Source of the DNA: Haloferax denitrificans ATCC 35960
GTDB taxonomy: Archaea > Halobacteriota > Halobacteria > Halobacteriales > Haloferacaceae
Length of the DNA stretch: 64,000 nt
NCBI RefSeq assembly: GCF_000337795.1
Contig: NZ_AOLP01000019.1
Span: forward strand, 186,001-250,000
Reading direction: 5' to 3'
Made by a program: the position numbers and the translations under genes. Positions 50,388-59,497 of the stretch are shown here, piece by piece (within the stretch, counting starts at the first letter, position 1; every line of letters begins with the position of its first letter). The notes below the pieces were generated by a model. It saw only the letters and a program-made list of their open reading frames with translations, did not search any database and was not told the DNA's origin.

Positions 50388-50437
50388 ATACATACCACGT
50401 TCCGGGTGGGTTTTCCGCGGATTAACCGCGTATGTAT
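50388..50437. promoter_or_regulatory. pilA1 upstream region with inverted repeats and TATA
   Basis: The 212-nt gap 50240-50451 is A/T-rich for this genome. ATACATAC (50388-50395) and GTATGTAT (50430-50437) form an 8-bp perfect inverted repeat. Between them CGCGG-ATTAA-CCGCG (50416-50430) forms a 5-bp-arm palindrome whose centre is the likely TATA element (about 26-31 nt before the ATG). A regulator could mask the promoter here. Confidence 0.45.
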
Positions 50438-50451
50438 ACGACACGAAAATC

Positions 50452-50934
50452 ATGAAATTAAATCAACTATTCGCAGACGACGACGCGGTGTCGCCGGTCA
50501 TCGGTGTGATTCTGATGGTCGCGATTACCGTCATCCTCGCGGCCGTCATCGGGACGTTCGTGCTGGGACTGGGTGAACAGACCGCGACCGCTCCGCAGGC
50601 GAGCTTCAGTTTCGACTACAACCAGAGTAGCGCAGATTACCTCAACATCACCCACGAGAGCGGTGGAGCAATCGACTCGGACCAACTGAACATCACGACG
50701 GGCGTCAGCATCTACGGCACTGCTGAGGCTGGCAGCGGTAATGCATCAGAGAGCCGAACTTGGACCGGGCTGAACGGAGACACGCAAACTGACGTGACGG
50801 CCGGGACCTCAGTCACAATCTTGCCCTCCGGCGCCAGCGAAACACTCGCCGACCAGACCGTCCGCCTCGTCTGGACCGACGAAGCGGGTTCGAGTTCCGC
50901 GACCCTCCAGCGATGGTCCGGCCCTAACGCGTAA
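50452..50934 (+). CDS. pilA1: Type IV pilin
   Basis: A 160-residue pilin precursor. The N-terminal charged leader (MKLNQLFADDDA) precedes the conserved hydrophobic core VSPVIGVILMVAITVILAAV (about 13-32) of DUF1628-class haloarchaeal pilins, which are cut by the prepilin peptidase PibD and form the filament core. The rest is a Ser/Thr/Asn-rich exposed domain with NxS/T sequons suited to N-glycosylation. From memory, H. volcanii pilA1 lies next to this helicase-rbcL neighbourhood. Adhesion pili mediate surface attachment. Confidence 0.9.
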   Translation: MKLNQLFADDDAVSPVIGVILMVAITVILAAVIGTFVLGLGEQTATAPQASFSFDYNQSSADYLNITHESGGAIDSDQLNITTGVSIYGTAEAGSGNASESRTWTGLNGDTQTDVTAGTSVTILPSGASETLADQTVRLVWTDEAGSSSATLQRWSGPNA

Positions 50935-50992
50935 CGCAGTTCGTACCGACTCCGCACTAATCGGTCACCACGCGGCCGACGACGACCTCGAT

Positions 50993-50998
50993 TTTTTA
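50993..50998 (+). terminator. T-tract terminator after pilA1
   Basis: A T6 run about 60 nt after the pilin stop at 50934. Confidence 0.4.
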
Positions 50999-51117
50999 TC
51001 ACCGAACCGTCCCGAGAGTCACTACGTTCGCACCGCCGCCACCACCGCTCGTCGGCCGCGTTCTATGGGGGTCCCACCGGGTCGACCGGCGGCCGATGAA
51101 CTCCCGTCGGCGAAGAT

Positions 51118-51124
51118 ACTTATG
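51118..51124 (+). promoter_or_regulatory. TATA box for the helicase gene
   Basis: ACTTATG, 27-33 nt before the ATG at 51151. Confidence 0.5.
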
Positions 51125-51150
51125 TGAGTCCGCCACCAGAACTGTGACAG

Positions 51151-53070
51151 ATGCGCGTGCGCGACCTCCCGCTGTCGGCGGCCCTCGTCTCTCACTACGA
51201 GTCGAACGGTATCGAGGAGCTGTATCCGCCGCAGGCCGCCGCCGTCGAGGCCGGCGTCGCGGCGGGCGGCCGCGTCGTCGCCGCCATTCCGACCGCCAGC
51301 GGCAAGACGTTCATCGCGGAACTCGCCATGCTCACCGCCGACGGGCCGGCGCTGTACATCGTCCCGCTCCGCGCGCTCGCCCGCGAGAAGTACGAGACGT
51401 TCGACCAACTCCCCGGCGTGAGCGTCGGCATCTCCACCGGCGACTTCGACGCGGCCGAGGAGGAACTCGGCGACCACGACATCGTCGTCGCCACGAGCGA
51501 GAAGGTCGACTCCGCGATTCGAAACGGCGCGCCGTGGGTCGACCGCCTCGCCTGCGTCGTCGTCGACGAGGTCCACCTCCTCGGCGCGCCGGGTCGCGGG
51601 CCGACGCTCGAAGTGACGCTTTCGACGCTCCAGCGGCGCGTCCCCGACCTCCAGCTCGTCGCCCTCTCGGCGACCGTGGACAACCCCGAGGCCATCGCCG
51701 ACTGGCTCGACGCGGAACTCGTCGAGAGCACGTGGCGGCCCGTCTCGCTCCGGACCGGCGTCTACGCCGACGAGACCGTCGAGTTCGACGACGACACCGA
51801 CCTCGACGTGGTCGTCCCCCCGACCGGCCCGAACGACGACGAGGCCACCGAGGCGACCGTCGCGCTCGTCGAAGACGCGGTCGAGACCGGCGGACAGTGC
51901 CTCGCGTTCGTCCGGTCGCGCCGCGAGGCCGAGGCGCTGGCCGACCGCCTCGCCGACGAGGACCTCTCGCCCGCGCCCGCCCTCGGCGACGAACTCGACG
52001 AACTCGGCGGCACCGCGACCGGCCGTCAGCTCTCGGAGTGCGCCCGGACCGGTGTCGGCTTCCACCACGCCGGGTTGCGGAGCGCCCACCGCGTCGCCGT
52101 CGAGAACGCCTTTCGGGACCGCCGGCTCGCGGTCATCTGTGCGACGCCGACGCTCGCCGCCGGAGTGAACGTCCCCGCTCGCCGGGTCGTCATCCGCGAC
52201 CAGAAGCGCTACACCGGCGACGCGATGGAATGGATTCCCGTCCTCGACGTCCACCAGATGTGCGGCCGCGCCGGTCGCCCGCACCTCGACCCGTTCGGCG
52301 AGGCGGTCCTCGTCGGCGACGCGGACACGAAAGCCGAACTGTTCGACCGCTACGTCACCGCCGACGCGGAGGCCGTCGACTCGCAGTTCGCCGACCCCGA
52401 GGCGCTCCGGACGCACGTTCTTTCGGTCGTCGCTTCCGGGTTCGCCGACAGCCTCGACGGCGTCGCCGACGTGTTTTCGGCGACCTACTACGCCCACCAG
52501 CACCCGGACGTCGACCTCGCGGCGCTCGTCGCCGACGTGGTCTCGGAGCTCGAAACGATGGAGCTCCTCGACGTGACGGGAGAGACGCTGTCGGCGACGA
52601 CGCTGGGCGCACAGACCTCCAGACAGTACGTCTCGCCGACGACCGGCGCGCGAATCGTCTCGGGCATCCGCACCATCGCGGAGATGGCCGACGAGCACGT
52701 CACCGCCCGGACCGCCCTCGAAGTCGTCTGCGACACGCCCGATATGCACGACACCTACCTCGGCAACCGAGAGCGGGCGCTCATGTACCAGTACGCCCGG
52801 AGCCACGCCGCGGAGTTCACCACCGCGATGCACGACGCCGACCCCTTCGAGGAGTGGCTGACGGCGGTCAAGACCGCCCGCATCCTCCACGAGTGGACCG
52901 AGGGGTCGGACATCGAGGAACTCGTCGAGCGGTACCGAATCGGACCGGGCGACGTGGAGTCCCGCGTGGAGCGCGCCGAGTGGTTGCTGGGCGCGGCGGA
53001 CGCCCTCTGTGCCGCCCTCGACGCGGACGTGCCCGAGTTCCGCGAGGTCCGGGCGCTGTTGTCGCCCTGA
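51151..53070 (+). CDS. Superfamily 2 Ski2/Hel308-like DNA/RNA helicase
   Basis: A 639-residue ATPase. Motif Q-like LYPPQAAAVE, Walker A TASGKT (motif I), Walker B DEVH in VVVDEVHLLG (motif II), VALSATV (motif III), FHHAGLRSAHR (motif IVa), CATPTLAAGVNVPARRV (motif V) and QMCGRAGRP (motif VI) are all in order. After about residue 400 lies a helical region like the winged-helix/ratchet part of Hel308. It is shorter than classical Hel308 (about 700-750 residues), so it may be a divergent paralogue. Hel308 unwinds stalled forks in archaea. It has its own TATA box. Confidence 0.86.
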   Translation: MRVRDLPLSAALVSHYESNGIEELYPPQAAAVEAGVAAGGRVVAAIPTASGKTFIAELAMLTADGPALYIVPLRALAREKYETFDQLPGVSVGISTGDFDAAEEELGDHDIVVATSEKVDSAIRNGAPWVDRLACVVVDEVHLLGAPGRGPTLEVTLSTLQRRVPDLQLVALSATVDNPEAIADWLDAELVESTWRPVSLRTGVYADETVEFDDDTDLDVVVPPTGPNDDEATEATVALVEDAVETGGQCLAFVRSRREAEALADRLADEDLSPAPALGDELDELGGTATGRQLSECARTGVGFHHAGLRSAHRVAVENAFRDRRLAVICATPTLAAGVNVPARRVVIRDQKRYTGDAMEWIPVLDVHQMCGRAGRPHLDPFGEAVLVGDADTKAELFDRYVTADAEAVDSQFADPEALRTHVLSVVASGFADSLDGVADVFSATYYAHQHPDVDLAALVADVVSELETMELLDVTGETLSATTLGAQTSRQYVSPTTGARIVSGIRTIAEMADEHVTARTALEVVCDTPDMHDTYLGNRERALMYQYARSHAAEFTTAMHDADPFEEWLTAVKTARILHEWTEGSDIEELVERYRIGPGDVESRVERAEWLLGAADALCAALDADVPEFREVRALLSP

Positions 53071-53165
53071 GGGGAGGACCGCCCCCTCACACCGTACCGA
53101 ATCCCACGCTCCGCACCGAGCCGTGTGCCTTCGCATCGAGGGGCCAAAGTCGCTTCGGGATGCCG

Positions 53166-53172
53166 TTTTAAG
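53166..53172 (+). promoter_or_regulatory. TATA box for rbcL
   Basis: TTTTAAG, 25-31 nt before the ATG at 53197. It marks the start and rules out upstream in-frame starts. Confidence 0.55.
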
Positions 53173-53196
53173 CTTCGCGGGGACGTAGCCGAGGCT

Positions 53197-54441
53197 ATGG
53201 GTATCACGTACGAAGACTTCCTTGACCTCGACTACGAACCGACCGACGAGGACCTCGTCTGCACCTTCCGCATCGACCCCGCGACGGGGATGTCGACGGA
53301 GGCGGCGGCGAGTCGCGTGGCCTCGGAGTCCTCCAACGGCACGTGGGCGGCCCTCCAGACCGGCGCGGACTTCACCGACATGGGCGCGACGACGTTCGAT
53401 ATCGACGGCGACCTCATCAAAGTCGCCTACCCCGCGGGACTGTTCGAACCCGGCAACATTCCGCAGGTGCTGTCGTGCATCGCCGGCAACATCATGGGGA
53501 TGAAGGCGGTCGACACGATTCGGCTCCTCGACTGCGAGTGGCCCGAGTCGGTCGTCTCGGCGTACCCCGGCCCGCTGTACGGGTCGTCGGTCCGCGAGGA
53601 GATATTCGGCGTCACCGACCGCCCCATCACGGCGACGGTCCCCAAGCCGAAAGTCGGCCTCTCGACGGCGGCGCACGCGCAGATCGGCTACGACGCGTGG
53701 GTCGGCGGCGTCGACCTCCTGAAGGACGACGAGAACCTGACCGACCAGTCGTTCAACCCCTTTTCGGACCGCCTGACCGAGTCGCTGTCGCTCCGCGACG
53801 ACGCCGAAGACGAGACGGGCGAGACGAAGTCCTATCTCATCAACGTCACCGCCGACACCCAGACGATGCTCGACCGGGTGGACGAGGTGGCCGCGCAGGG
53901 CGGCGAGTACGTCATGGTGGACATCATCACCGCGGGCTGGGCGGGGCTCCAGACCGTCCGCGAGCGCACGGAGAAACACGGCATCGCAATCCACGCCCAC
54001 CGCGCCATGCACGCCGCCTTCGACCGGCTCCCGACCCACGGCGTCTCGATGCGGGTGCTCGCGCAGGTGAGTCGCCTCTGCGGCGTCGACCAGCTCCACA
54101 CCGGCACCGCCGGGCTCGGCAAGCTCGCCAACGAGGACACCGTCGGCATCAACGACTGGCTCGCGAGCGACCTCTACGGGACGACCGACGTGCTCCCGGT
54201 CGCCTCGGGCGGGCTCCACCCCGGTCTGCTCCCCGACCTGCTCGACGCCACGGGGACGAACGTCTGCGTCCAGCTCGGCGGCGGCATCCACGGCCACCCC
54301 GACGGCACCCGCGCGGGAGCGGTGGCGCTCCGGTCGGCCATCGACGCCTACGTCGAGGGGCGGTCTATCAGCGAGGCCGCCGAGGAGACGCCCGAGCTCG
54401 CGGTCGCCCTCGATAAGTGGGGGACGGAGACGCCGCGGTAA
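53197..54441 (+). CDS. rbcL: Type III ribulose-1,5-bisphosphate carboxylase
   Basis: A 414-residue RuBisCO large subunit. It has the catalytic lysine in VPKPKVGL (Lys150), the carbamylated Lys176 with Asp178/Glu179 (KDDEN), His268 in HAHRAMH, and the phosphate loop SGGLHPG, GGGIHGHPDG. Loop 6 is HTGTAGLGKLANE with Lys309; compared with the common GTxxGKLEG it has one extra residue and lacks the Glu. Archaeal type III enzymes carboxylate RuBP made from AMP, not in a Calvin cycle. The partner genes deoA and ribose-1,5-bisphosphate isomerase are 6-8 kb away on the other strand. Confidence 0.95.
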   Translation: MGITYEDFLDLDYEPTDEDLVCTFRIDPATGMSTEAAASRVASESSNGTWAALQTGADFTDMGATTFDIDGDLIKVAYPAGLFEPGNIPQVLSCIAGNIMGMKAVDTIRLLDCEWPESVVSAYPGPLYGSSVREEIFGVTDRPITATVPKPKVGLSTAAHAQIGYDAWVGGVDLLKDDENLTDQSFNPFSDRLTESLSLRDDAEDETGETKSYLINVTADTQTMLDRVDEVAAQGGEYVMVDIITAGWAGLQTVRERTEKHGIAIHAHRAMHAAFDRLPTHGVSMRVLAQVSRLCGVDQLHTGTAGLGKLANEDTVGINDWLASDLYGTTDVLPVASGGLHPGLLPDLLDATGTNVCVQLGGGIHGHPDGTRAGAVALRSAIDAYVEGRSISEAAEETPELAVALDKWGTETPR

Positions 54442-54720
54442 GCCCCGGAAGACCGACTCGGACTCACCGCGTTCGCAATTGTTGCCGGTTCGTGACAATG
54501 GTTCGAAACGTGTTGAGTGATTACTGCAATACCGAGTGAGAAATTGGCCCGCTATTCTGTGGGTTTCGAAGCGGGTTCGTCGTTCGAATATCGATGCTAA
54601 TAATTGGCGAGTGAGTTTTATACGATTGTTTTCGCAGAGCTACAGTCAGAGTAATTCGGCCACTACCGGCTGTTCGGCGCGCATTGGGGGACGCCGGGGA
54701 TTCGCCGATGACACCACATC
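54442..54720 (+). promoter_or_regulatory. A/T-rich leader and promoter region of the transducer gene
   Basis: A 279-nt gap with no credible gene. The best TATA, TTTTATAC at 54616-54623, would start transcription near 54648 and leave about 75 nt of untranslated leader, unlike the leaderless neighbours. The area 54500-54630 is clearly A/T-rich for this genome. Confidence 0.45.
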
Positions 54721-57666
54721 ATGAAGATACGAACAAAACTTATCGCGCTCTGTCTCGCCATCTCGCTGATTCCCGTGGCAGTCGTCGGCGTCGCAGGCGT
54801 CCAAGGAATGAGTAGCATTGGAAACTACGCCCAAGACCAAAGCAAGGCCACGCTGGAAGGGCAGATTACCGGCGACCTGAACCAGACCGTCGCCGCCCGG
54901 CAAGAGGAGATACAGAACCTTCTCGACGCCCGCCGCATCGACGCCCTCGCGCTGGCGGACTCGGCACCCGTGCAGAACTACGAGGCCGCCCGGGACGGGG
55001 AGATGGAACTCGTCCAAGAACAGAGCCAAGCGCAGTTGGGCTACATGGCGCTCCAGATGCGCGCCACCGTCGAGACCACGAAACAGTCCGTCCTCGCGAA
55101 CCAGTACGGCGGACAGAACTGGGACGAGCTCACTCCGGCGCAACAACAGCAGGTGAAAGACCGTGTCGAGGCGCGAATCGCCGGCACCGCCGGAAGCGGC
55201 GTCCAACAGAGCGGGACGCTCTCCGACGCCTTCTACCCCGGCTACGTCGGCTCGACCGGCTACGCGTTCATCCTGAACGGCGACCTCGACTTCGTCGTCC
55301 ACCACGGCCTCGACGACGGGGTCAACACCGTCGAAGACACCGGGATAACGGCGTTCAATCAGGTGCCCGCCGAAATCGAGTCGAACGACGCCGTCCGCAA
55401 CGGCGAGGACTGGGGCATCGTCGAGTACGAGTGGGAAGACACCACTCAGGAGGGCAACCCCGTCGAGGAGAAGTTCGTCGCGTACACCTACCACGAGGAC
55501 TTCGACTGGGTGCTCGCGCCGAGCGTCTACTACTACGAGCTACAGACGGCCGCCGTCGCCGACGCTCGTGGCCAGATTAACGACTCGTTCCGGAGCTACC
55601 TCGAAACCCGCGCCGTGACCATCGACGGCGAGGAGCACCCCGCCTACGACGAGATTCTGTTCACCGACGAGAACGGACAGGGCATCGTCCAAGCGACCCG
55701 CACCGACGACGGCATCGTCACCGAGTCGGTGGCCGACACCTCGTTCGCGGACGAGGCGTGGTTCGAGACCGCGACCGAACTGCAGGAGGGCGAAATCCAT
55801 GTCAGCGAGGTGATGACCGTCGACGGCGACGCCGCGGTCTACGTCACCGCGCCGGTGTACCGCGGGGGTGAGCTCGCCGGAACCATCACGCTCCAGTTCA
55901 ACTTCGAGCTTCTCAACACGCTCATCGACGACATCCCGGTCGGTGAGACCGGCCACCTGTCAATCGTGAGCGAACGCGGTGAGCTCCTGACCGACTCGCG
56001 GGAGTCGCTCGGCTCCGTCGAGTCCGAAATCGCGGAGAACGTGACCGCGATTGTCGGCCAGAGCGGGCTGACCACTCACGAGACGACCGGCGACGGCGGC
56101 GGCGAGGCTCGCTACTTCGTCGGCTACGCGCCGCTCCACTTCGGGAACGGTCAGTACGAACTCGTCGCGACCGTCCCCGAGTCAGACGTGACGGGGCCGG
56201 TCGAACAACTCGGGCAGGCGATGAACGACCGGGCGGACACCGCCCGGAACATCATGCTCCTGTTAATCGTCGGCATCATCGCGGTCGTCGTCGGCGTCGG
56301 CTACGTGGCCGCGCGGTACTTCTCGGAGCCGATAGAGGCGCTCCGGGACCGCGCGCAGTCGCTCGCCCGCGGTCGGTTCGACGACGACGAGGACATCGAC
56401 GCCAACGACGACGAACTCGGCGAACTCGTCGAGGCGTTCGACGACATGCAGGAGAACCTCCAACAGCAGGTCTCGGCGCTTCGAACCGCCGGGACGGAAC
56501 TCGGCGACGGCAACCTCGACCAGAACCTCCGGACCGACCTCCCCGGCGAGTTCGGCGCTATCATGTCCGACCTCGACACCGGGATTCAGAAGCTCCAAGA
56601 CGGCTTCGTCGAGGTGCAGTCCGTCGCCGACGAGTTCGCGGCAGTGAGCAACGAGACGGTGTCGAGCGCGAAGGAAATCGAGTCCGCGAGCCAGGAGACC
56701 GCGCGGTCGGTCGAGGAAATCGCCCACGGTGCAGAACAGCAGACCGAGCGGCTCCAGACGGTCGCAAACGAGATGAACGACCTCTCGGCGACCATCGAGG
56801 AGGTCGCCGCCTCCGCCGACGGCGTCGTCCAGTCGGCGAATCAGGCCGTGTCGCTCGCCGACGAGGGGCGCGAGCACGCCGCGGAGGCGACAGACGAGAT
56901 ATCGACCATCGAGACCGAGGCCGACGAGGCGGTCGAGCGGGTCGAAGCCCTCGGCGAGCAGGTGGGCGAAATCAACGAAATCGTCCAGCTCATCAACGAC
57001 ATCGCGGAGCAGACGGACCTGCTCGCGCTCAACGCCTCCATCGAGGCCGCCCGCGCCGGCGAGGCCGGCGAGGGCTTCGCCGTCGTCGCCAACGAAATCA
57101 AGGCGCTCGCCAAGGAGGCCAGTCAGGCCACCGACGAGGTGGAAGCCCAAATCGACGAGGTTCGCGACCGCGCCGACGACACGGTCGACGACATGCAGTC
57201 CATGCAGGAGAGCGTCGAGAGCGGGTCGGAGACCATCGGCGACGCCATCGAGATGTTCGACCACATCTCCGGGGCGATTCGCGAGGCCGAACACGGCGTC
57301 GAGGAGATTTCGCAGGCGACCGAGAATCAGGCCGTCTCGACCGAGGAGGTCGTCTCGATGGTCGACGACGTGTCGAGCGTGAGCGAGGAGACCACCTCGG
57401 AGACGGCGACGGTTTCGGCGGCGACCGAAGAGCAGACCGCCGCGATAAACGAGGTCACGCGGAACATCCAGCAGGTGTCGGAGTCCGCGCAGTCGCTCAA
57501 CGACCTCGTCGGCCGATTCGACGTCGGAAACGGCGGCGGAAGCGACCGCGGCGGCGACGCGACCGCGGCGGCCGGCACGACCCCCGACGGGTCGCCGCCG
57601 GCTGGGTCGCAGGCCGTCGCCGACGGCTCGGGCGAGGGAAGCTCCGCCCCGTCGGCGGACGACTGA
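54721..57666 (+). CDS. Methyl-accepting chemotaxis transducer with Cache-type outer domain
   Basis: A 981-residue receptor. TM1 spans about 7-30, TM2 about 511-534 (IMLLLIVGIIAVVVGVGYV), a HAMP domain about 535-590, and a second HAMP-like linker to about 640. The signalling domain (about 640-935) has the hairpin tip EQTDLLALNASIEAARAGE (near 762) and GFAVVANEIKALA. The outer domain of nearly 480 residues looks like two Cache-type modules, with GSTGYAFILNGDLDFVVHH (about 178-196) and a later DEILFTDENGQG. Glu/Gln-rich helices provide methylation sites. The C-terminus is a Gly/Ser tail. It should pass a chemical signal to CheA; the ligand is unknown. Confidence 0.92.
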   Translation: MKIRTKLIALCLAISLIPVAVVGVAGVQGMSSIGNYAQDQSKATLEGQITGDLNQTVAARQEEIQNLLDARRIDALALADSAPVQNYEAARDGEMELVQEQSQAQLGYMALQMRATVETTKQSVLANQYGGQNWDELTPAQQQQVKDRVEARIAGTAGSGVQQSGTLSDAFYPGYVGSTGYAFILNGDLDFVVHHGLDDGVNTVEDTGITAFNQVPAEIESNDAVRNGEDWGIVEYEWEDTTQEGNPVEEKFVAYTYHEDFDWVLAPSVYYYELQTAAVADARGQINDSFRSYLETRAVTIDGEEHPAYDEILFTDENGQGIVQATRTDDGIVTESVADTSFADEAWFETATELQEGEIHVSEVMTVDGDAAVYVTAPVYRGGELAGTITLQFNFELLNTLIDDIPVGETGHLSIVSERGELLTDSRESLGSVESEIAENVTAIVGQSGLTTHETTGDGGGEARYFVGYAPLHFGNGQYELVATVPESDVTGPVEQLGQAMNDRADTARNIMLLLIVGIIAVVVGVGYVAARYFSEPIEALRDRAQSLARGRFDDDEDIDANDDELGELVEAFDDMQENLQQQVSALRTAGTELGDGNLDQNLRTDLPGEFGAIMSDLDTGIQKLQDGFVEVQSVADEFAAVSNETVSSAKEIESASQETARSVEEIAHGAEQQTERLQTVANEMNDLSATIEEVAASADGVVQSANQAVSLADEGREHAAEATDEISTIETEADEAVERVEALGEQVGEINEIVQLINDIAEQTDLLALNASIEAARAGEAGEGFAVVANEIKALAKEASQATDEVEAQIDEVRDRADDTVDDMQSMQESVESGSETIGDAIEMFDHISGAIREAEHGVEEISQATENQAVSTEEVVSMVDDVSSVSEETTSETATVSAATEEQTAAINEVTRNIQQVSESAQSLNDLVGRFDVGNGGGSDRGGDATAAAGTTPDGSPPAGSQAVADGSGEGSSAPSADD

Positions 57667-57705
57667 GTCGGAAACGACGCCCGGTCCCGGTCGTCTCGCC
57701 GACGA

Positions 57706-59400
57706 CTACCGGTCTACTTCTCCCATTATCGTGTCGAGACTCCCGAGCGCCGCGATGAGGTCCGGGATGTACTCGCCTTCGGCCATCTCGGGGAGCGCTT
57801 GAAGATTCGAAAACGAGGGGCCGCGAATCTTGAACCGCGCCGGGGTGTCGGTGCCGTCGGCGCGGATGTAGATACCCAACTCCCCCTTCGCGGCCTCGAC
57901 CGCGCGGTACACCTCGGTGTCGTCATCCGGTTTGATGGTGCGCGGGACGTTCGACTGGATGGTCCGCTCGTCGTCGGGCCAGCCTTCGAGCAGGTCGACG
58001 CACTGGGCGACGATTTTGGCCGACTCCTCGACCTCGCGGAGGCGGACGAGCAGGCGCGCGAAGTTGTCGCAGTCCGCTTCGACGGCGACCGCCCAGTCGA
58101 GTTCGTCGTAGTAGCCGTAGGGGTCGTCGCGGCGGAGGTCGTAATCGATGCCGGAGCCGCGGGCGACCGGCCCCGTCACGCCGTAGTCCTTCGCCACCTC
58201 GGGCGGGAGGATGCCGGTGTCGACCGTGCGGGCCTGCAGAATCTCGTTCGCCGTCAGGAGGTCGCGGTACTCCCGCAGTTTCTCGGGGAGGTCGTCGACG
58301 AACGTCCGGACCTTCTCGAAGAACGCCTCGCGGGGTTCGGGGAGGTCCCAGACGACCCCGCCGAGTCGGAAGTAGTTGAACATCAGCCGCTGGCCCGTGA
58401 GGTCTTCGAGGATGTTCTGGACGAGTTCGCGGTCCCGGAGCGCGTACTGGAACGTCGCCGTGAAGTCGCCGATGACGTCGAGGGCGTACGCGCCGACCGC
58501 GAGCATGTGCGAGAGGATGCGGCTCAGTTCGGCCGCCAGCGTCCGGAGCACCTGCGCGTACTCGGGCACGTCGATGTCAGCCAGCGCCTCGGCGGTGCGG
58601 GCGTAGGCCCACTCGTTCAGGAGGCCGCCGCCGCCCCAGTCCCAGCGGTCGGGGTACGGCATAATCTGGTGTCGGTAGGTGCCCCGCTGGCACATCTGCT
58701 CCTCACAGCGGTGGATGTAGCCGATGTCGGGCTCCACGTCCGCGACCTGCTCGCCGTCCAGCGCGACCTGCAGGTGCATCACGCCGTGGGTCGCCGGGTG
58801 GTGCGGCCCGATGTTGAGGAGCATCGTGTTCGTGTCCGCGCGGCCGTCCTCGGCGAGCGGGTTCGCGTTCTCGTCGTACCGGACGACCTGGGGGCGCGTC
58901 TGGTCGTAGTCCAGCCCGAGCGGGTGGCCCTGCCACGTCTCCGGCAGGAGGATGCGGCGCAGGTCCGGGTGGTCCTCGTACCGGACGCCGACGAGGTCGT
59001 ACGCCTCCCGCTCGTGCCACTCGGCCGTCCGAAACACCGGCGCGGCAGACTCGCTCACCGGGTCCGAACGGGGCGTCGGGACGACGACGCTCGCCTCTCG
59101 GGTCGGGTCGTCGTACGACTTCAGGTGATAGACGGACTCGTAGCGGTCCTCGTACTCCTGTGCGGTCACACACGAGAGGTGGTCGAGGCCGAGACCGTCG
59201 CGGAGGGCCGAAAGCGCCGACTGCACCGCGTCGGGGCGAATCTGCACCGCGGGCGCGTGGACGTGCTCCTCGGTGGCGAGGGCGGCGTCGCCCAGCGCCC
59301 GCCGGAGCGCGTCGGCGTCGAGGGGACCGGCGTCGTCGTCGGCGAGCGCGGCGGGGTCGTCGTCGGACTCGGGGGTCTGTCGCGGGCGTTCGAGTGACAT
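57706..59400 (-). CDS. Orphan NuoCD paralogue with altered quinone site
   Basis: A 564-residue paralogue of the operon nuoCD, with most D-domain positions identical by eye. NuoC-like (about 45-185) and NuoD-like (about 195-564) parts are complete. His205 (HPATHG) is kept, but the Tyr that binds quinone is Trp255 (DRWDW; codon TGG at 58636-58638 minus strand), followed by GGGG instead of ISAG. No TATA-like element lies at the expected spacing before the ATG at 59400. It stands alone, divergent from an HTH-10 gene and convergent with the transducer. It may be an alternative subunit, a regulator, or a silent copy. Confidence 0.88.
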   Translation of the reverse strand: MSLERPRQTPESDDDPAALADDDAGPLDADALRRALGDAALATEEHVHAPAVQIRPDAVQSALSALRDGLGLDHLSCVTAQEYEDRYESVYHLKSYDDPTREASVVVPTPRSDPVSESAAPVFRTAEWHEREAYDLVGVRYEDHPDLRRILLPETWQGHPLGLDYDQTRPQVVRYDENANPLAEDGRADTNTMLLNIGPHHPATHGVMHLQVALDGEQVADVEPDIGYIHRCEEQMCQRGTYRHQIMPYPDRWDWGGGGLLNEWAYARTAEALADIDVPEYAQVLRTLAAELSRILSHMLAVGAYALDVIGDFTATFQYALRDRELVQNILEDLTGQRLMFNYFRLGGVVWDLPEPREAFFEKVRTFVDDLPEKLREYRDLLTANEILQARTVDTGILPPEVAKDYGVTGPVARGSGIDYDLRRDDPYGYYDELDWAVAVEADCDNFARLLVRLREVEESAKIVAQCVDLLEGWPDDERTIQSNVPRTIKPDDDTEVYRAVEAAKGELGIYIRADGTDTPARFKIRGPSFSNLQALPEMAEGEYIPDLIAALGSLDTIMGEVDR

Positions 59401-59465
59401 GGCGGCTGACGCCCGTTCGTTCGTCCGGCCGTCGGTTCGGCGTTCTGCCTCACGAGTGCGGCCAG

Positions 59466-59473
59466 TTTTTATG
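59466..59473 (+). promoter_or_regulatory. TATA box for the HTH-10 regulator
   Basis: TTTTTATG, 25-32 nt before the ATG at 59498. Confidence 0.5.
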
Positions 59474-59497
59474 TCGCGGTCGAATCAACCCGCTGGC

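Noticed and set aside
51022..54498. A 1158-codon minus-strand open frame
   Set aside because: It runs antisense through the helicase and rbcL genes, with Arg/Gly/Val-rich composition and no motif. High GC removes stops in this frame.
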